Assembly: GCA_012960475.1 (NCBI GenBank)
Contig: DUBE01000059.1
Span: 1-64,000 of the forward strand
DNA: 64,000 bases
Source: Planctomycetota bacterium
GTDB taxonomy: Bacteria > Planctomycetota > UBA1135 > GCA-002686595
Direction: 5' to 3'
Shown here: positions 33,463-41,610 of the stretch, piece after piece
Layout: each line of letters begins with the position of its first letter
Position numbering within the stretch: the stretch's first letter is position 1
Notes under the pieces: model-generated
Seen by the model: only the letters and a program-made list of their open reading frames with translations
Told to the model about the DNA's origin: nothing
Databases searched by the model: none
Made by a program: the position numbers and the translations under genes

Positions 33463-35423
33463 TTCTCCCTCCACAGGTACAGGGCGCAACCATCCAAATC
33501 AACCACGCGCTGCAATCCACTGGACTCAAGGACCCGGTCCACGCCGCGTGGGACCCCGGGAGCGAAGCCCGGGGCCGAGGCCTCACGGTCTACCTCATCC
33601 ACCAACAGCAACACATCCCGCCCAGGCACCATTAGAAAAGCTGAAAGATTCGCACCGGAGTTCATGCGGCCCATGAGGACCTCCTTGAGGCGAGCACTAC
33701 GCTCCTTGGCCAGATCCACCCCATCAAGGTCCACGAGCAAGGACAAGCCCGCCGGTATCCCCGCCATGCTGATGCCCGGCTCCGGTGGCAGGCGTTCTGC
33801 GGGCACTTCGTTGCGTAGAGCCAGGACAGTTCGGGGAGCAAGTTCCAATTCCCGAATTTGCTGCAAGGCCAGGCTGCGAGGGGTCTTGCCCTGGTGCCTC
33901 AAATGCCCTCGTGGGTCGCTGATGCCAAAGGCGATTCCCGCCAGGCGCTGGTGGACCCCCTGACTCCAATAGGCCACACGCATTCCACTGGTCACCAGCA
34001 ACAGGGCCAGGGCAAGCGGCAGGACCAACAGCGGGGCTCGGCGCAATGAATCGAGCCTCAGCGTAAAAATCCCCGCACCAAGAACCGCAAGCCCCAACCC
34101 TTGAGCCCTGAAGAAGAGCGCGTGATCCTGGTGTACACCATCGACGCAATAACCTACCAGGGACAAGCAGGCCGCCATCAGCACCAGTTGCAGAACCAAG
34201 GTGCGGCGATCTACCCTGGAAAGGGGCGCGTCCCCATTGACGCCCGGCCCAAGCCCTCCCCCGCGCAACGCCAGATAGCCGCCAATCAAGGCCAGGGCAA
34301 GCAGCCCAAGGCCCGGAGCCAGTGCCGCGCTGGCAACATCGGGTGTCAGGACTCGCTGGGGAGTCGTGCCCACGGAGAACCTCAAGGACAAGAGAATCGC
34401 AGGGATGAGGGGCAACCCGAACTCACCCAGGGATCGGCGCAAGACTGCACCTCGGGGCCCGCCGGACAGAGCTGCAACCCAAAGCACAATCAAATGTACA
34501 ACCACCAGAGCCACACCCAGAAGCGGATGAACTCCAAGGCAGAGGGCCAGGCAGATTCCAGCCAACAGGGGCCAAGGCGCGGCCCCATGGCGCAGGGCAT
34601 GGGTTCCGGCATAGAGGCCACCAAAACCATAGGCCAGGGCCAAGACCCCCGGACCTCCGCGAATCCAGGCCATGCCCGAGTGCAGGACCGCCCCCGGCTC
34701 CGCGTGGGTGACCCGGGCCATGGCCACCGCCCAGCCACCTCCAATACCCGGGAGCGGAGACCACCAGGACCAGGCGCCCCAACCAAAGAGGGCAAGCAGG
34801 ATCACGCCCACATCCGCACGTCCCGAACGCCACAGGGCTGCTGACCAAAGGTGCAGACAAAGCAACACCAGGGCACAACTCCAGCTGGCCAAGGCCGCAA
34901 AAATCCAAGCGGGGCCGAACCCAGTCAAGGCCGCCAACCCGGACACCAGCCAGGCCGCCAGGGGACTGCACTGCAAGGGAACTCCCGCCAACCAGGGTTG
35001 CTCCAGGGCGCCTCCTGCCAGCAGATACTGGGCCAGCCCCACCTGCCAGCCCAGGCCATCGTGACCCAGGCGCATGGCTCCCGCACTACCGAAGAGCAAA
35101 GCCGCCAACCAGCCCGCAGCCAACAGAGCGCAGCCAACAGCCAACCAGGCGGCTCTGCCCAGAGGCGCCCGGCGCAGGGCCCTGGCCTGGGGCACGAAGA
35201 ACAAGGCGGCGAGCAAGACCAAGGTCCCCCAGCGTGCCCCATTGGCGCCCAGGCCCAGAGCGAACAAGCCATGCAGTCCGGCTGCCAGGGCCGGCGACAA
35301 GAGAGCCGAAAAGAGCATCAGCTTCAGTGCAGAGGGCTCCACCGGGGTGAGCCAACGAAGCAGAGGCAGAGCGGCGAATAACAGGCAGAAGGCCAGCAAC
35401 ACCAAAGAGAGGGCAAGAGTCAT
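33459..35423 (-). CDS. Polytopic membrane protein with C-terminal soluble domain, possible GT-C-like
   Basis: The 654-residue protein has about twelve to fourteen hydrophobic helices up to residue 480, then a soluble domain of about 170 residues (ALRNEVPAERLPPEPGISM through ALYLWREK) that would face outside. The loop after the third or fourth helix reads AMRLGHDGLGWQVGLAQYLL and PWLAGVPLQCSPLAAWLVSG, similar in style to GT-C enzymes. No conserved catalytic pair is certain. It overlaps its neighbours on both sides by 4 bp, so it is made together with the degenerate sulfatase and the second membrane protein. Confidence 0.7.
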   Translation of the reverse strand: MTLALSLVLLAFCLLFAALPLLRWLTPVEPSALKLMLFSALLSPALAAGLHGLFALGLGANGARWGTLVLLAALFFVPQARALRRAPLGRAAWLAVGCALLAAGWLAALLFGSAGAMRLGHDGLGWQVGLAQYLLAGGALEQPWLAGVPLQCSPLAAWLVSGLAALTGFGPAWIFAALASWSCALVLLCLHLWSAALWRSGRADVGVILLALFGWGAWSWWSPLPGIGGGWAVAMARVTHAEPGAVLHSGMAWIRGGPGVLALAYGFGGLYAGTHALRHGAAPWPLLAGICLALCLGVHPLLGVALVVVHLIVLWVAALSGGPRGAVLRRSLGEFGLPLIPAILLSLRFSVGTTPQRVLTPDVASAALAPGLGLLALALIGGYLALRGGGLGPGVNGDAPLSRVDRRTLVLQLVLMAACLSLVGYCVDGVHQDHALFFRAQGLGLAVLGAGIFTLRLDSLRRAPLLVLPLALALLLVTSGMRVAYWSQGVHQRLAGIAFGISDPRGHLRHQGKTPRSLALQQIRELELAPRTVLALRNEVPAERLPPEPGISMAGIPAGLSLLVDLDGVDLAKERSARLKEVLMGRMNSGANLSAFLMVPGRDVLLLVDEVDREASAPGFAPGVPRGVDRVLESSGLQRVVDLDGCALYLWREK

Positions 35424-36811
35424 GGACTCTCTTTGGGTGCAGGTTCCGGATCCGAACGAAGGTCGCTGAGAAGCCTGAGCATGCGGCTGACCTGCTCTGG
35501 ATGCTGAGCCGCGAGGTCTCGCTCCTCACGTGGATTGCGCAGGCTGTCAAACAGGCGTGCGCTCTCGGGGAGGAGCGCCAATGGTGAGCTGCCTGAATCC
35601 GCCAAGTCCACCACCAATCGCCAGCGCTCGTCCCGAACCGTCAACCTTGGGGGATTCCCGCCCATGCCCAGGGAGGCAGGAGGCAAAAAAACCTGCTCGG
35701 TCTCGGCCGCGGAATGCCGCTCCACGCCGAAGGGCTGGCCCAGCAGAGGTAGCAGACTGCGCCCTTCACGGGAGGAGGGGAACCCCAGACCAAACCACTC
35801 GCACAGGGTCGGCGCCAGATCGCAAAGCTCCACCACAGGATCCAGGATCCGCTGACCCTTCAATCCACCCGTGTGCCTGATCAGCAAGGGTACATGCAGG
35901 GACGAATCATGGGGTTCGCTGGAGGATCCCCAGGGAATTCCCGGGCGATCCAGCTCTACACCGTTGACCCCGCTGACAATCAGCACGGATTCATCGAGGG
36001 CCCGATCGCTGCGGGTGACGAACTGCAGATAGTCCAACAGAAACCACAACTGGTAGCTCATCTCTGAAACGCCCCCGTCATAGAGGTCCAACAGACGCTC
36101 AAGGTCTGCGGGAGGCGGCAAGCTCGCCCCGGCCCGGGTCCACCAGGCCTCACGCTCGGCAGCTGAACCGTTCATGTGCGCACCACTGTCCCGGTCAATG
36201 TGCAATTGCGCGAAGTCAACGGGCTCGCGGGTCAGCGGGTCTGAAAAAGCCCCCGGAACAAAGGGGAACGCCGGCCCCGCCAGATGGATCCAGACAAACA
36301 CCCCTTCGCAATTACCAAAGTCGTGCACACCAAACCAACGCACCGCCTCGATCAGCACATCAAGGTCACTCTCCAAGCGCAAACAGGAATGAAATCCAGC
36401 TTCGACACCGGGGGGCAACTGATTGGAGTCATTGACGAAGGCCACGCAGAACATGCCCTTGTCCGCCAGGCTCTGGGCCAGCATTGGCCGGGGTGGTTGA
36501 TCGAGGCCGCGCTCCCCGGAGAAGATGGAGAGAACGCCCTGGCCCCCATCCCCAGAGGGGGCGAAGGCCTGGCTGAAGAGCACTCCATCCCCGGCAAGGT
36601 CGTCGATCGAAAGGGCCTTGCCCTCGGCACGCTGTTGGGCAGAGACCGGAAGCAGAGTGGTACTGCGGTGATACATCAGGGCCGAGGTATGATCAGCCCG
36701 CAAACCCTCCACAGTGATCAAGAGCACATGCCGCGCCGGACGTTGAGGTCGCCGCGCGTCACCACAGGAGGCAAGCAGCAGCAGGGAAATCAGCAATTTC
36801 GTGCAGGGCAT
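35420..36811 (-). CDS. Sulfatase/alkaline-phosphatase-fold lipoprotein lacking catalytic residues
   Basis: ATG 36811 gives a lipoprotein signal with LASC at residues 13-16; the frame also runs back to 36922. The 463-residue protein keeps the sulfatase scaffold: LLITVEGLRADHTS near 33 (in place of DDLRxD), FSQAFAPSG...LSIFSGERG near 85, LHVPLLIRHTGGLKG, and DLAPTLCEWFGLGFPSSREG near 355. In the nucleophile loop the aligned residue is Gly (GDGGQGVLSIFSG), and the DH metal pair expected before HG is replaced (VSGVNGVELD). It is therefore probably not a working sulfatase. It is coupled by ATGA to the downstream membrane protein. Confidence 0.8.
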   Translation of the reverse strand: MPCTKLLISLLLLASCGDARRPQRPARHVLLITVEGLRADHTSALMYHRSTTLLPVSAQQRAEGKALSIDDLAGDGVLFSQAFAPSGDGGQGVLSIFSGERGLDQPPRPMLAQSLADKGMFCVAFVNDSNQLPPGVEAGFHSCLRLESDLDVLIEAVRWFGVHDFGNCEGVFVWIHLAGPAFPFVPGAFSDPLTREPVDFAQLHIDRDSGAHMNGSAAEREAWWTRAGASLPPPADLERLLDLYDGGVSEMSYQLWFLLDYLQFVTRSDRALDESVLIVSGVNGVELDRPGIPWGSSSEPHDSSLHVPLLIRHTGGLKGQRILDPVVELCDLAPTLCEWFGLGFPSSREGRSLLPLLGQPFGVERHSAAETEQVFLPPASLGMGGNPPRLTVRDERWRLVVDLADSGSSPLALLPESARLFDSLRNPREERDLAAQHPEQVSRMLRLLSDLRSDPEPAPKESP

Positions 36812-36879
36812 GGCAGACGAGTGTGCGGATGACAAGTCCCTCTGTCGAGGTTCACCCAGGAGGGACTTGCGCCTGGGGC

Positions 36880-38487
36880 TCAAGGGCCCCCGAAGGCGGG
36901 CATTTCGGCCCCAATGCCCCACACGCGCCTCACCCAGAGCTGGAACACAATCGTCAACAGCGCCACCGTCAACAAGTTCATCCAGAGGCCGGCGCGGGCC
37001 ATGACAGCGGTGCTCACGCGGCCAGAAGAGAAGACCACTGCATTGGGAGGCGTGGCAACGGGCAACATGAAGGCCGCCGAGGCAGCCAAGGCAGTGGGCA
37101 CCATCACCAGACGGGGATCGAGGCCAGCGGCAGCCGCCGCCTCCCCCACCACCGGAAGCAGCACGGCGGTGGTGGCGGTGTTCGAAGTGATCTCGGTCAA
37201 GAAGCTCACCGCCAGGGCCGTCACTCCCACCAACACCCAGGTAGAGCGGCCCTCAAGCAGCGGGCCCAGGGCTTGACCAAGAGCCTGATCCAACCCGCTC
37301 ACTCGGAACCCACGGGCCAGGGCGAAGCCAGCCCCCAACAACAAGAGCACTTCCCAGGGCATGCGGCGGGCGTGTTGCCAGTCCATCAAGCGGCCGCCCT
37401 GCCGACTCCCCGAAGGAATCAAGAAACAGAGCAGGGCCATGCTGACCGCTACGGTCGCATCGGACACGTCGCGAGTGTGCTGCGACCACTGCTCGGGGGG
37501 CAAGCCCCGCAGGCGCATCACCAAACGCCACCAGCCATGCAACTCGAACTCCCCAAAAGACACATCTGCACGGGTGACCCATAGCAATGCGGTGCAGGCG
37601 AAGACGGCGCCCATTCTCTTTTGCGGTGCGGTCATGCGCCCCTGAGCCGCGCGCTCGGAGGCGATTGCGGCGCGGCCTGCCGCGCCCACGCCTACTAGCT
37701 TGGGCAAGGGGAAAAGCACGCGGGTCAAGAGCCACCAGGCCAGGGGCACCCAGAGCAAGACCATCGGCGCCCACGCCAACATCCACTGTGCAAAACCCGG
37801 CGTGGGCGCCTCGGGAAAGAGGGTGTTCATCTGACCCAGGTACAGCTGGTTCGGCGCGGTACCAACTGGCGATCCCATACCACCCACCGATGCGGACCAG
37901 GCAACCCCCAGCAACAGGGCAAAGCCCATGCGTCGTACCTGAGTTGGATGCGCTCCAGAGTCCTTGGCCACCCGGTCCAGGACCGCCAAGGCAATGGGCA
38001 GCATCAAGAGGGTGGTGGCCGTGTTGTTGATCCAAAAGGAAAGCCCCGCCGCCGCGACCATGAAAGCCAGGATCTGGGTGCGGGGTTGGGGTCCAGCCAG
38101 TGAGAGCACACTCAGCGCCATGCGCCGATGCACTCCCCAACGCTCAAGTCCCAGGGCAACGATGAAAGCCCCCAGGAACAGCAGCACCAGATCGCTCATG
38201 TAGAGCGGCGCAACTTCTCCCGCGGGCAAGACGCCCAAGAGTGGGAAGAGCACCGCAGGCAAGAGCGAAGCGATGCCCACTGGCAGGGCTTCGGTAATCC
38301 ACCAAACGGCGGTCCAGGCGGTGACCGCCGCAGCACGGCGCTGCTGGGTATCAAGCCAGTGCTCCGGCAGCAGCAGGATCAAAGCGAAAAGCAAGGGTCC
38401 CAGTCCAAGCCCCATGCGCTGCCATCTGCGGGTCCCCGGAACAAAGGGGCCGGGGCGCGGTTCCTCCAAAGGAGCGGCCTCGCTCAT
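36880..38487 (-). CDS. DASS/SLC13-family sodium:anion symporter
   Basis: ATG 38487 makes an ATGA overlap with cutA; the frame is open to 38523. The protein is about 535 residues with around eleven membrane segments. The two family signature helices are present: FWINNTATTLLMLPIALA and EITSNTATTAVLLPV (SNT-type substrate and sodium site), and the C-terminal family block AAFMLPVATPPNAVVFSSG. It probably imports dicarboxylates, sulfate or phosphate with sodium. It lies directly after cutA and 68 bp before the sulfatase-fold gene. Confidence 0.93.
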   Translation of the reverse strand: MSEAAPLEEPRPGPFVPGTRRWQRMGLGLGPLLFALILLLPEHWLDTQQRRAAAVTAWTAVWWITEALPVGIASLLPAVLFPLLGVLPAGEVAPLYMSDLVLLFLGAFIVALGLERWGVHRRMALSVLSLAGPQPRTQILAFMVAAAGLSFWINNTATTLLMLPIALAVLDRVAKDSGAHPTQVRRMGFALLLGVAWSASVGGMGSPVGTAPNQLYLGQMNTLFPEAPTPGFAQWMLAWAPMVLLWVPLAWWLLTRVLFPLPKLVGVGAAGRAAIASERAAQGRMTAPQKRMGAVFACTALLWVTRADVSFGEFELHGWWRLVMRLRGLPPEQWSQHTRDVSDATVAVSMALLCFLIPSGSRQGGRLMDWQHARRMPWEVLLLLGAGFALARGFRVSGLDQALGQALGPLLEGRSTWVLVGVTALAVSFLTEITSNTATTAVLLPVVGEAAAAAGLDPRLVMVPTALAASAAFMLPVATPPNAVVFSSGRVSTAVMARAGLWMNLLTVALLTIVFQLWVRRVWGIGAEMPAFGGP

Positions 38488-38825
38488 GGACTGGGGTTCC
38501 CCTCCACCGAGGCACGAACCCAATCCAAGTAAGCAGGAAGGCCCCCCACCACTTCAACAGCAAGCAACTCGGGCACCTCGAAGGGATGCAAGGCACAAAG
38601 CCGCTGCTCCAGTTCAGCCAGACGGCTCTTGCTGGTCTTGATCAATAGCTGTACCTCGCTTGAGGTCTCCATGCGGCCTTGCCAGGAGTAGGTGCTGCTG
38701 GCCCCGGGCAGGGCGGTCACGCAGGCCGCCAGGCCCTCTTCCACGAGGGCCTGAGCCAGGGACCGGGCGACCTCTTCATCGGGCGCGGTGGAAAAGACCA
38801 ACAGGAGGGGATCGAGCAGGCTCAT
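38484..38825 (-). CDS. cutA: CutA divalent-cation tolerance protein
   Basis: CutA is a small trimeric cytosolic protein first linked to copper tolerance; its precise role is unsettled. The 113-residue protein carries the family features VFSTAPDEEVARSLAQALVE, GLAACVTALPGASSTYSWQG and IKTSKSRLAELEQRLCALHP, then FEVPELLAVEVVGGLPAYLD. ATG 38825 lies inside the 10-bp palindrome ATGGGCCCAT. It is the first gene of the minus-strand run and is divergent from proline dehydrogenase. Confidence 0.95.
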   Translation of the reverse strand: MSLLDPLLLVFSTAPDEEVARSLAQALVEEGLAACVTALPGASSTYSWQGRMETSSEVQLLIKTSKSRLAELEQRLCALHPFEVPELLAVEVVGGLPAYLDWVRASVEGNPSP

Positions 38826-38877
38826 GGGCCCATCGAGGATAGCGAACTAAAACGCTATGATCCCCATCTCCTATGGG
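38824..38877. promoter_or_regulatory. Divergent cutA/proline dehydrogenase control region with three dyads
   Basis: The 47-bp gap and its edges hold three inverted repeats: ATGGGCCCAT at 38824-38833 over the cutA start, ATAGCG-N8-CGCTAT at 38839-38858, and CCCAT-CTCCT-ATGGG at 38863-38877 over the proline dehydrogenase start. TATGAT at 38856-38861 resembles a -10 hexamer for the plus strand, with a very short leader. Function is inferred. Confidence 0.4.
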
Positions 38878-39793
38878 TCTCATTCACCGAGCAGTCCTGG
38901 GGGCCATGCCCCTGATCCCCGGCCCCGTGATGCGAAAGCTCTCCTCGCGATACATCGCCGGCGAGCGTCTCGACGAGGCCCTCAATGTGCTGACCCGGCT
39001 GCAGGAGGAAGGCTATAGGGGAATCCTCGACATCCTGGGAGAGGACGTGGCTGACGAGAGGGAGGCTCGAGAGGTTCAACAGTCCTATGCCGAAGCCGCC
39101 AGCGGCCTAGCCAAACACAACCTGCAGGCCAGCATTTCGATCAAGCCCACACACTTGGGCCTTCGAATATCTCCTGAACTGGCGCTGGAACTGTTCTGCG
39201 GCCTCGCCCAGCATTGCCAGGAACTGGGGCTCTTTCTGCGAGTGGAGATGGAGGACCACACAACTACCGACGCGACCCTCGAGTTACACCGGGCCCTGCG
39301 AGCCGAGTTTGAGCACGTTGGTATCGTGATCCAATCGCGGCTCTTTCGCACACCAAAGGACCTTGAGCAGCTTCCCCCGGCCAGCAACGTCCGCATGGTC
39401 AAGGGAATCTACCTCGAACCTGCCGACATCGCCCACACGGAAGCAGACCCCATCCGAAAAGCCTTCGCCGAACAATCCATGTCCCTGCTGACTGCGGGCC
39501 ACAAGGTTGCCTTTGCCACCCATGACCAGCAGCTGGGCGATTGGCTGATCAATGCCTGCGAAGAAGCCTCGATCTCCAGGGATTCCTGGGAATTCCAGGT
39601 CCTGATGGGAGTCCAACGATCTCTCTGGTCTCAATGGCGAGACCTGGGCGCAAAGGTGCGTGTCTATGTACCCTTTGGCCCCAACTGGCGCGCCTATTCC
39701 ACCCGCCGACTGGCCAAGAATCCCCAGATTCTGGGGCATGTCCTACGCGCGAGCTTCGGCCTCAATAGTGGTCGCTTCCAGCGGCGTTCCTGA
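38873..39793 (+). CDS. Proline dehydrogenase (monofunctional)
   Basis: The enzyme oxidises L-proline to pyrroline-5-carboxylate with FAD. The 306-residue length fits the one-domain PutB/ProDH class rather than bifunctional PutA. Barrel motifs appear in order: GLFLRVEMEDHTTTDATLE, GIVIQSRLFRTPKDLEQL, VRMVKGIYLEPADIAHT, KVAFATHDQQL, FQVLMGVQRSLW, and the substrate-binding C-terminus VRVYVPFGPNWRAYSTRRLA. ATG 38873. P5C dehydrogenase is not adjacent. It is convergent with a metallophosphoesterase gene 11 bp away. Confidence 0.94.
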   Translation: MGLIHRAVLGAMPLIPGPVMRKLSSRYIAGERLDEALNVLTRLQEEGYRGILDILGEDVADEREAREVQQSYAEAASGLAKHNLQASISIKPTHLGLRISPELALELFCGLAQHCQELGLFLRVEMEDHTTTDATLELHRALRAEFEHVGIVIQSRLFRTPKDLEQLPPASNVRMVKGIYLEPADIAHTEADPIRKAFAEQSMSLLTAGHKVAFATHDQQLGDWLINACEEASISRDSWEFQVLMGVQRSLWSQWRDLGAKVRVYVPFGPNWRAYSTRRLAKNPQILGHVLRASFGLNSGRFQRRS

Positions 39794-39804
39794 TAGCTTT
39801 CGAG

Positions 39805-40566
39805 CTAGTGCCCTACTGCCAGGCGCCGGGCCAGCATGTCTCCCAAGACTCCCGTGGCGTTGATCTTCGCCATTGTACTGCGGTAGTCGTAAGGCACGCG
39901 ATACCAGGTGACGGCGTCGTCTTCCAATACCAGGTAGCAGGCCCGATTGTCCCCATCACGAGGCTGACCCACCGAACCTACATTGAATATGTAAGGGCCG
40001 TCCTCCCCGAATTGGAAGCGCAGGCTAGTCTCACCCTCCAATCCTGTCCAACGCAACTTGGAATCAAACACGCCCGGATAATGGGTGTGTCCCACAAAAC
40101 AGGTCCCGTTGAGCATTGCAAAAATCCCCTCGAGCTTCTCACGATTCAGCATGGCGTCGGTGGAGAGCACATATTCGCGCACGGGATCCCGAGGAGAAGC
40201 GTGATAGAAATAGAAACCCCCTTCCTCGTACTCAGGCTCCAGCCCAGTCAACCAAGACCAGCGGGCCCGGTGGGAAGGTCCGTGGTACCAGCGAGGCTTC
40301 AGACAGCGGCGGGTCCAGTCCACCGCCTCGCGAGCATGGGGATTGAAATCCCGGGCGCCCATCACCAAGGCCTCGTCATGATTACCCAGCAAACAAAAAC
40401 GCGCCTCTTGACGCACCATGTCCACACAGGCCACGGGATCGGGTCCATAGCCCACAACGTCCCCAAGACAACCAATGTCGCTGATCCCCAGGGCCTCGAT
40501 GTGAGCCAGCACTGCAGTCAGAGCCTCTAGATTGGAGTGCAGGTCACTGATCAGGGCAAGGCGCAT
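39805..40566 (-). CDS. Metallophosphoesterase (calcineurin-like, YfcE/ApaH-like)
   Basis: ATG 40566 is preceded by GAGG at good spacing; a TTG at 40572 is less likely. The 253-residue protein has all metal-site blocks of the calcineurin-like fold: ALISDLHSNLEALTAVL, IGCLGDVVGYGPDPVACVD, FCLLGNHDEALVMG and FVGHTHYPGVFD, followed by the closing YIFNVGSVGQPRDGDNRACY. This layout is that of the class III/YfcE-like bacterial phosphodiesterases, whose substrates vary. It begins two bases after the DHH gene stop, so the genes are probably co-transcribed. Confidence 0.93.
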   Translation of the reverse strand: MRLALISDLHSNLEALTAVLAHIEALGISDIGCLGDVVGYGPDPVACVDMVRQEARFCLLGNHDEALVMGARDFNPHAREAVDWTRRCLKPRWYHGPSHRARWSWLTGLEPEYEEGGFYFYHASPRDPVREYVLSTDAMLNREKLEGIFAMLNGTCFVGHTHYPGVFDSKLRWTGLEGETSLRFQFGEDGPYIFNVGSVGQPRDGDNRACYLVLEDDAVTWYRVPYDYRSTMAKINATGVLGDMLARRLAVGH

Positions 40567-40568
40567 GG

Positions 40569-41564
40569 TCAATCCTCAAGGTTTCCCAGGGCAGCACGCA
40601 GCACCCTTCCACTGACTTCTTTCAAGCTGCCCTTGATGGTGGCCCCCGCTGCCTTGCGGTGACCGCCGCCCCCGAAGGTACTGGCCAGGGCCGCCACATC
40701 ATAAGTGGTCTTGCTGCGGGCGCTCAACTTGCAAAGCCCCGGTCGCACTTCACGCAAGAAAACCACGACTTCAATTGTACCCACGGAGCGCACCACATCC
40801 AGGGCGTCGTCGGTGTCCAGTTCATGCACCTTGCCCTGGGGATTGAGAGGCAGAGTCAAGAGGGCCAGCCGCCCGTCGGCATGAAACTCCGTACGGGTCA
40901 ACAACCTGCCGAGTTCGGTGGGGTGGGATTCGGGTCTGCGCTGAAAGAGATCCATGTACTGCTTGGAAACGTCAATCCCCTTTTCCACCAGTGAAGCAGC
41001 CAGTGCCAGAGTCTCGGCATCGGTGTTGCTGTACTTGAACCAACCCGTGTCAGTAACGAGGGACGTGAAAATCCCCCTGGCAGCGATCTCATCAAGGGGC
41101 ACACCCAATTCATTCGCAACGCGCGCCACCAGCAATCCGGTTGAACTTGCGGTGACATCGTGAAAACAAGCGTCCCACCAGCGATCCAGTGGCATGATGT
41201 GATGATCGATCACCATCTTCTTGCTGCCCACCTCTGCAAAACGCTCGCTCAACGCTCCCGTACGCGAAAGCTCTGAACCGTCGAGCAGGATCAGGAGGTC
41301 GTGGGGCGGAATAGGGCCGCCCTGATCAACACCAAATTCCACGGCTCGGGAAAGGACACCAAAACGCAACTCCGGCGGGTCGGGATTGAGAATAGCCACG
41401 TGCTTGCCAAGCTTCTCAAGCACACGAGAAATGGCCGCCTGAGCGCCAATGCAATCCCCATCAGGGCGTTCGTGCCCAGTCAGGAGTACGCGCTTGGCCC
41501 CCTTGAGGATCTCGATCGCATGGATCTGCTCGGGGTCCAGAGCTGGGTGAATGCTTGATTCCAT
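40569..41564 (-). CDS. DHH/DHHA1 phosphoesterase (NrnA-like oligoribonuclease/pAp phosphatase)
   Basis: The 331-residue protein has the motifs LLTGHERPDGDCIGAQAAIS near residue 30, the DHH signature VIDHHIMPLDRWWD near 117-121, DVTASSTGLLVARV, SLVTDTGWFKYSNTD, and the C-terminal DHHA1 substrate loop STFGGGGHRKAAGATIKG. This is the order of NrnA, which degrades nano-RNAs and 3'-phosphoadenosine phosphate. ATG 41564. It is the middle gene of a probable amidohydrolase-DHH-metallophosphoesterase unit. Confidence 0.93.
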   Translation of the reverse strand: MESSIHPALDPEQIHAIEILKGAKRVLLTGHERPDGDCIGAQAAISRVLEKLGKHVAILNPDPPELRFGVLSRAVEFGVDQGGPIPPHDLLILLDGSELSRTGALSERFAEVGSKKMVIDHHIMPLDRWWDACFHDVTASSTGLLVARVANELGVPLDEIAARGIFTSLVTDTGWFKYSNTDAETLALAASLVEKGIDVSKQYMDLFQRRPESHPTELGRLLTRTEFHADGRLALLTLPLNPQGKVHELDTDDALDVVRSVGTIEVVVFLREVRPGLCKLSARSKTTYDVAALASTFGGGGHRKAAGATIKGSLKEVSGRVLRAALGNLED

Positions 41565-41610
41565 CCCCAGAGGATAGCAGCCCGAAGGAGTCGATGAGAC
41601 CTGGAAGCTC

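Noticed and set aside
35420..36811. Functional arylsulfatase
   Set aside because: The nucleophile motif and the D-H metal pair are both missing.
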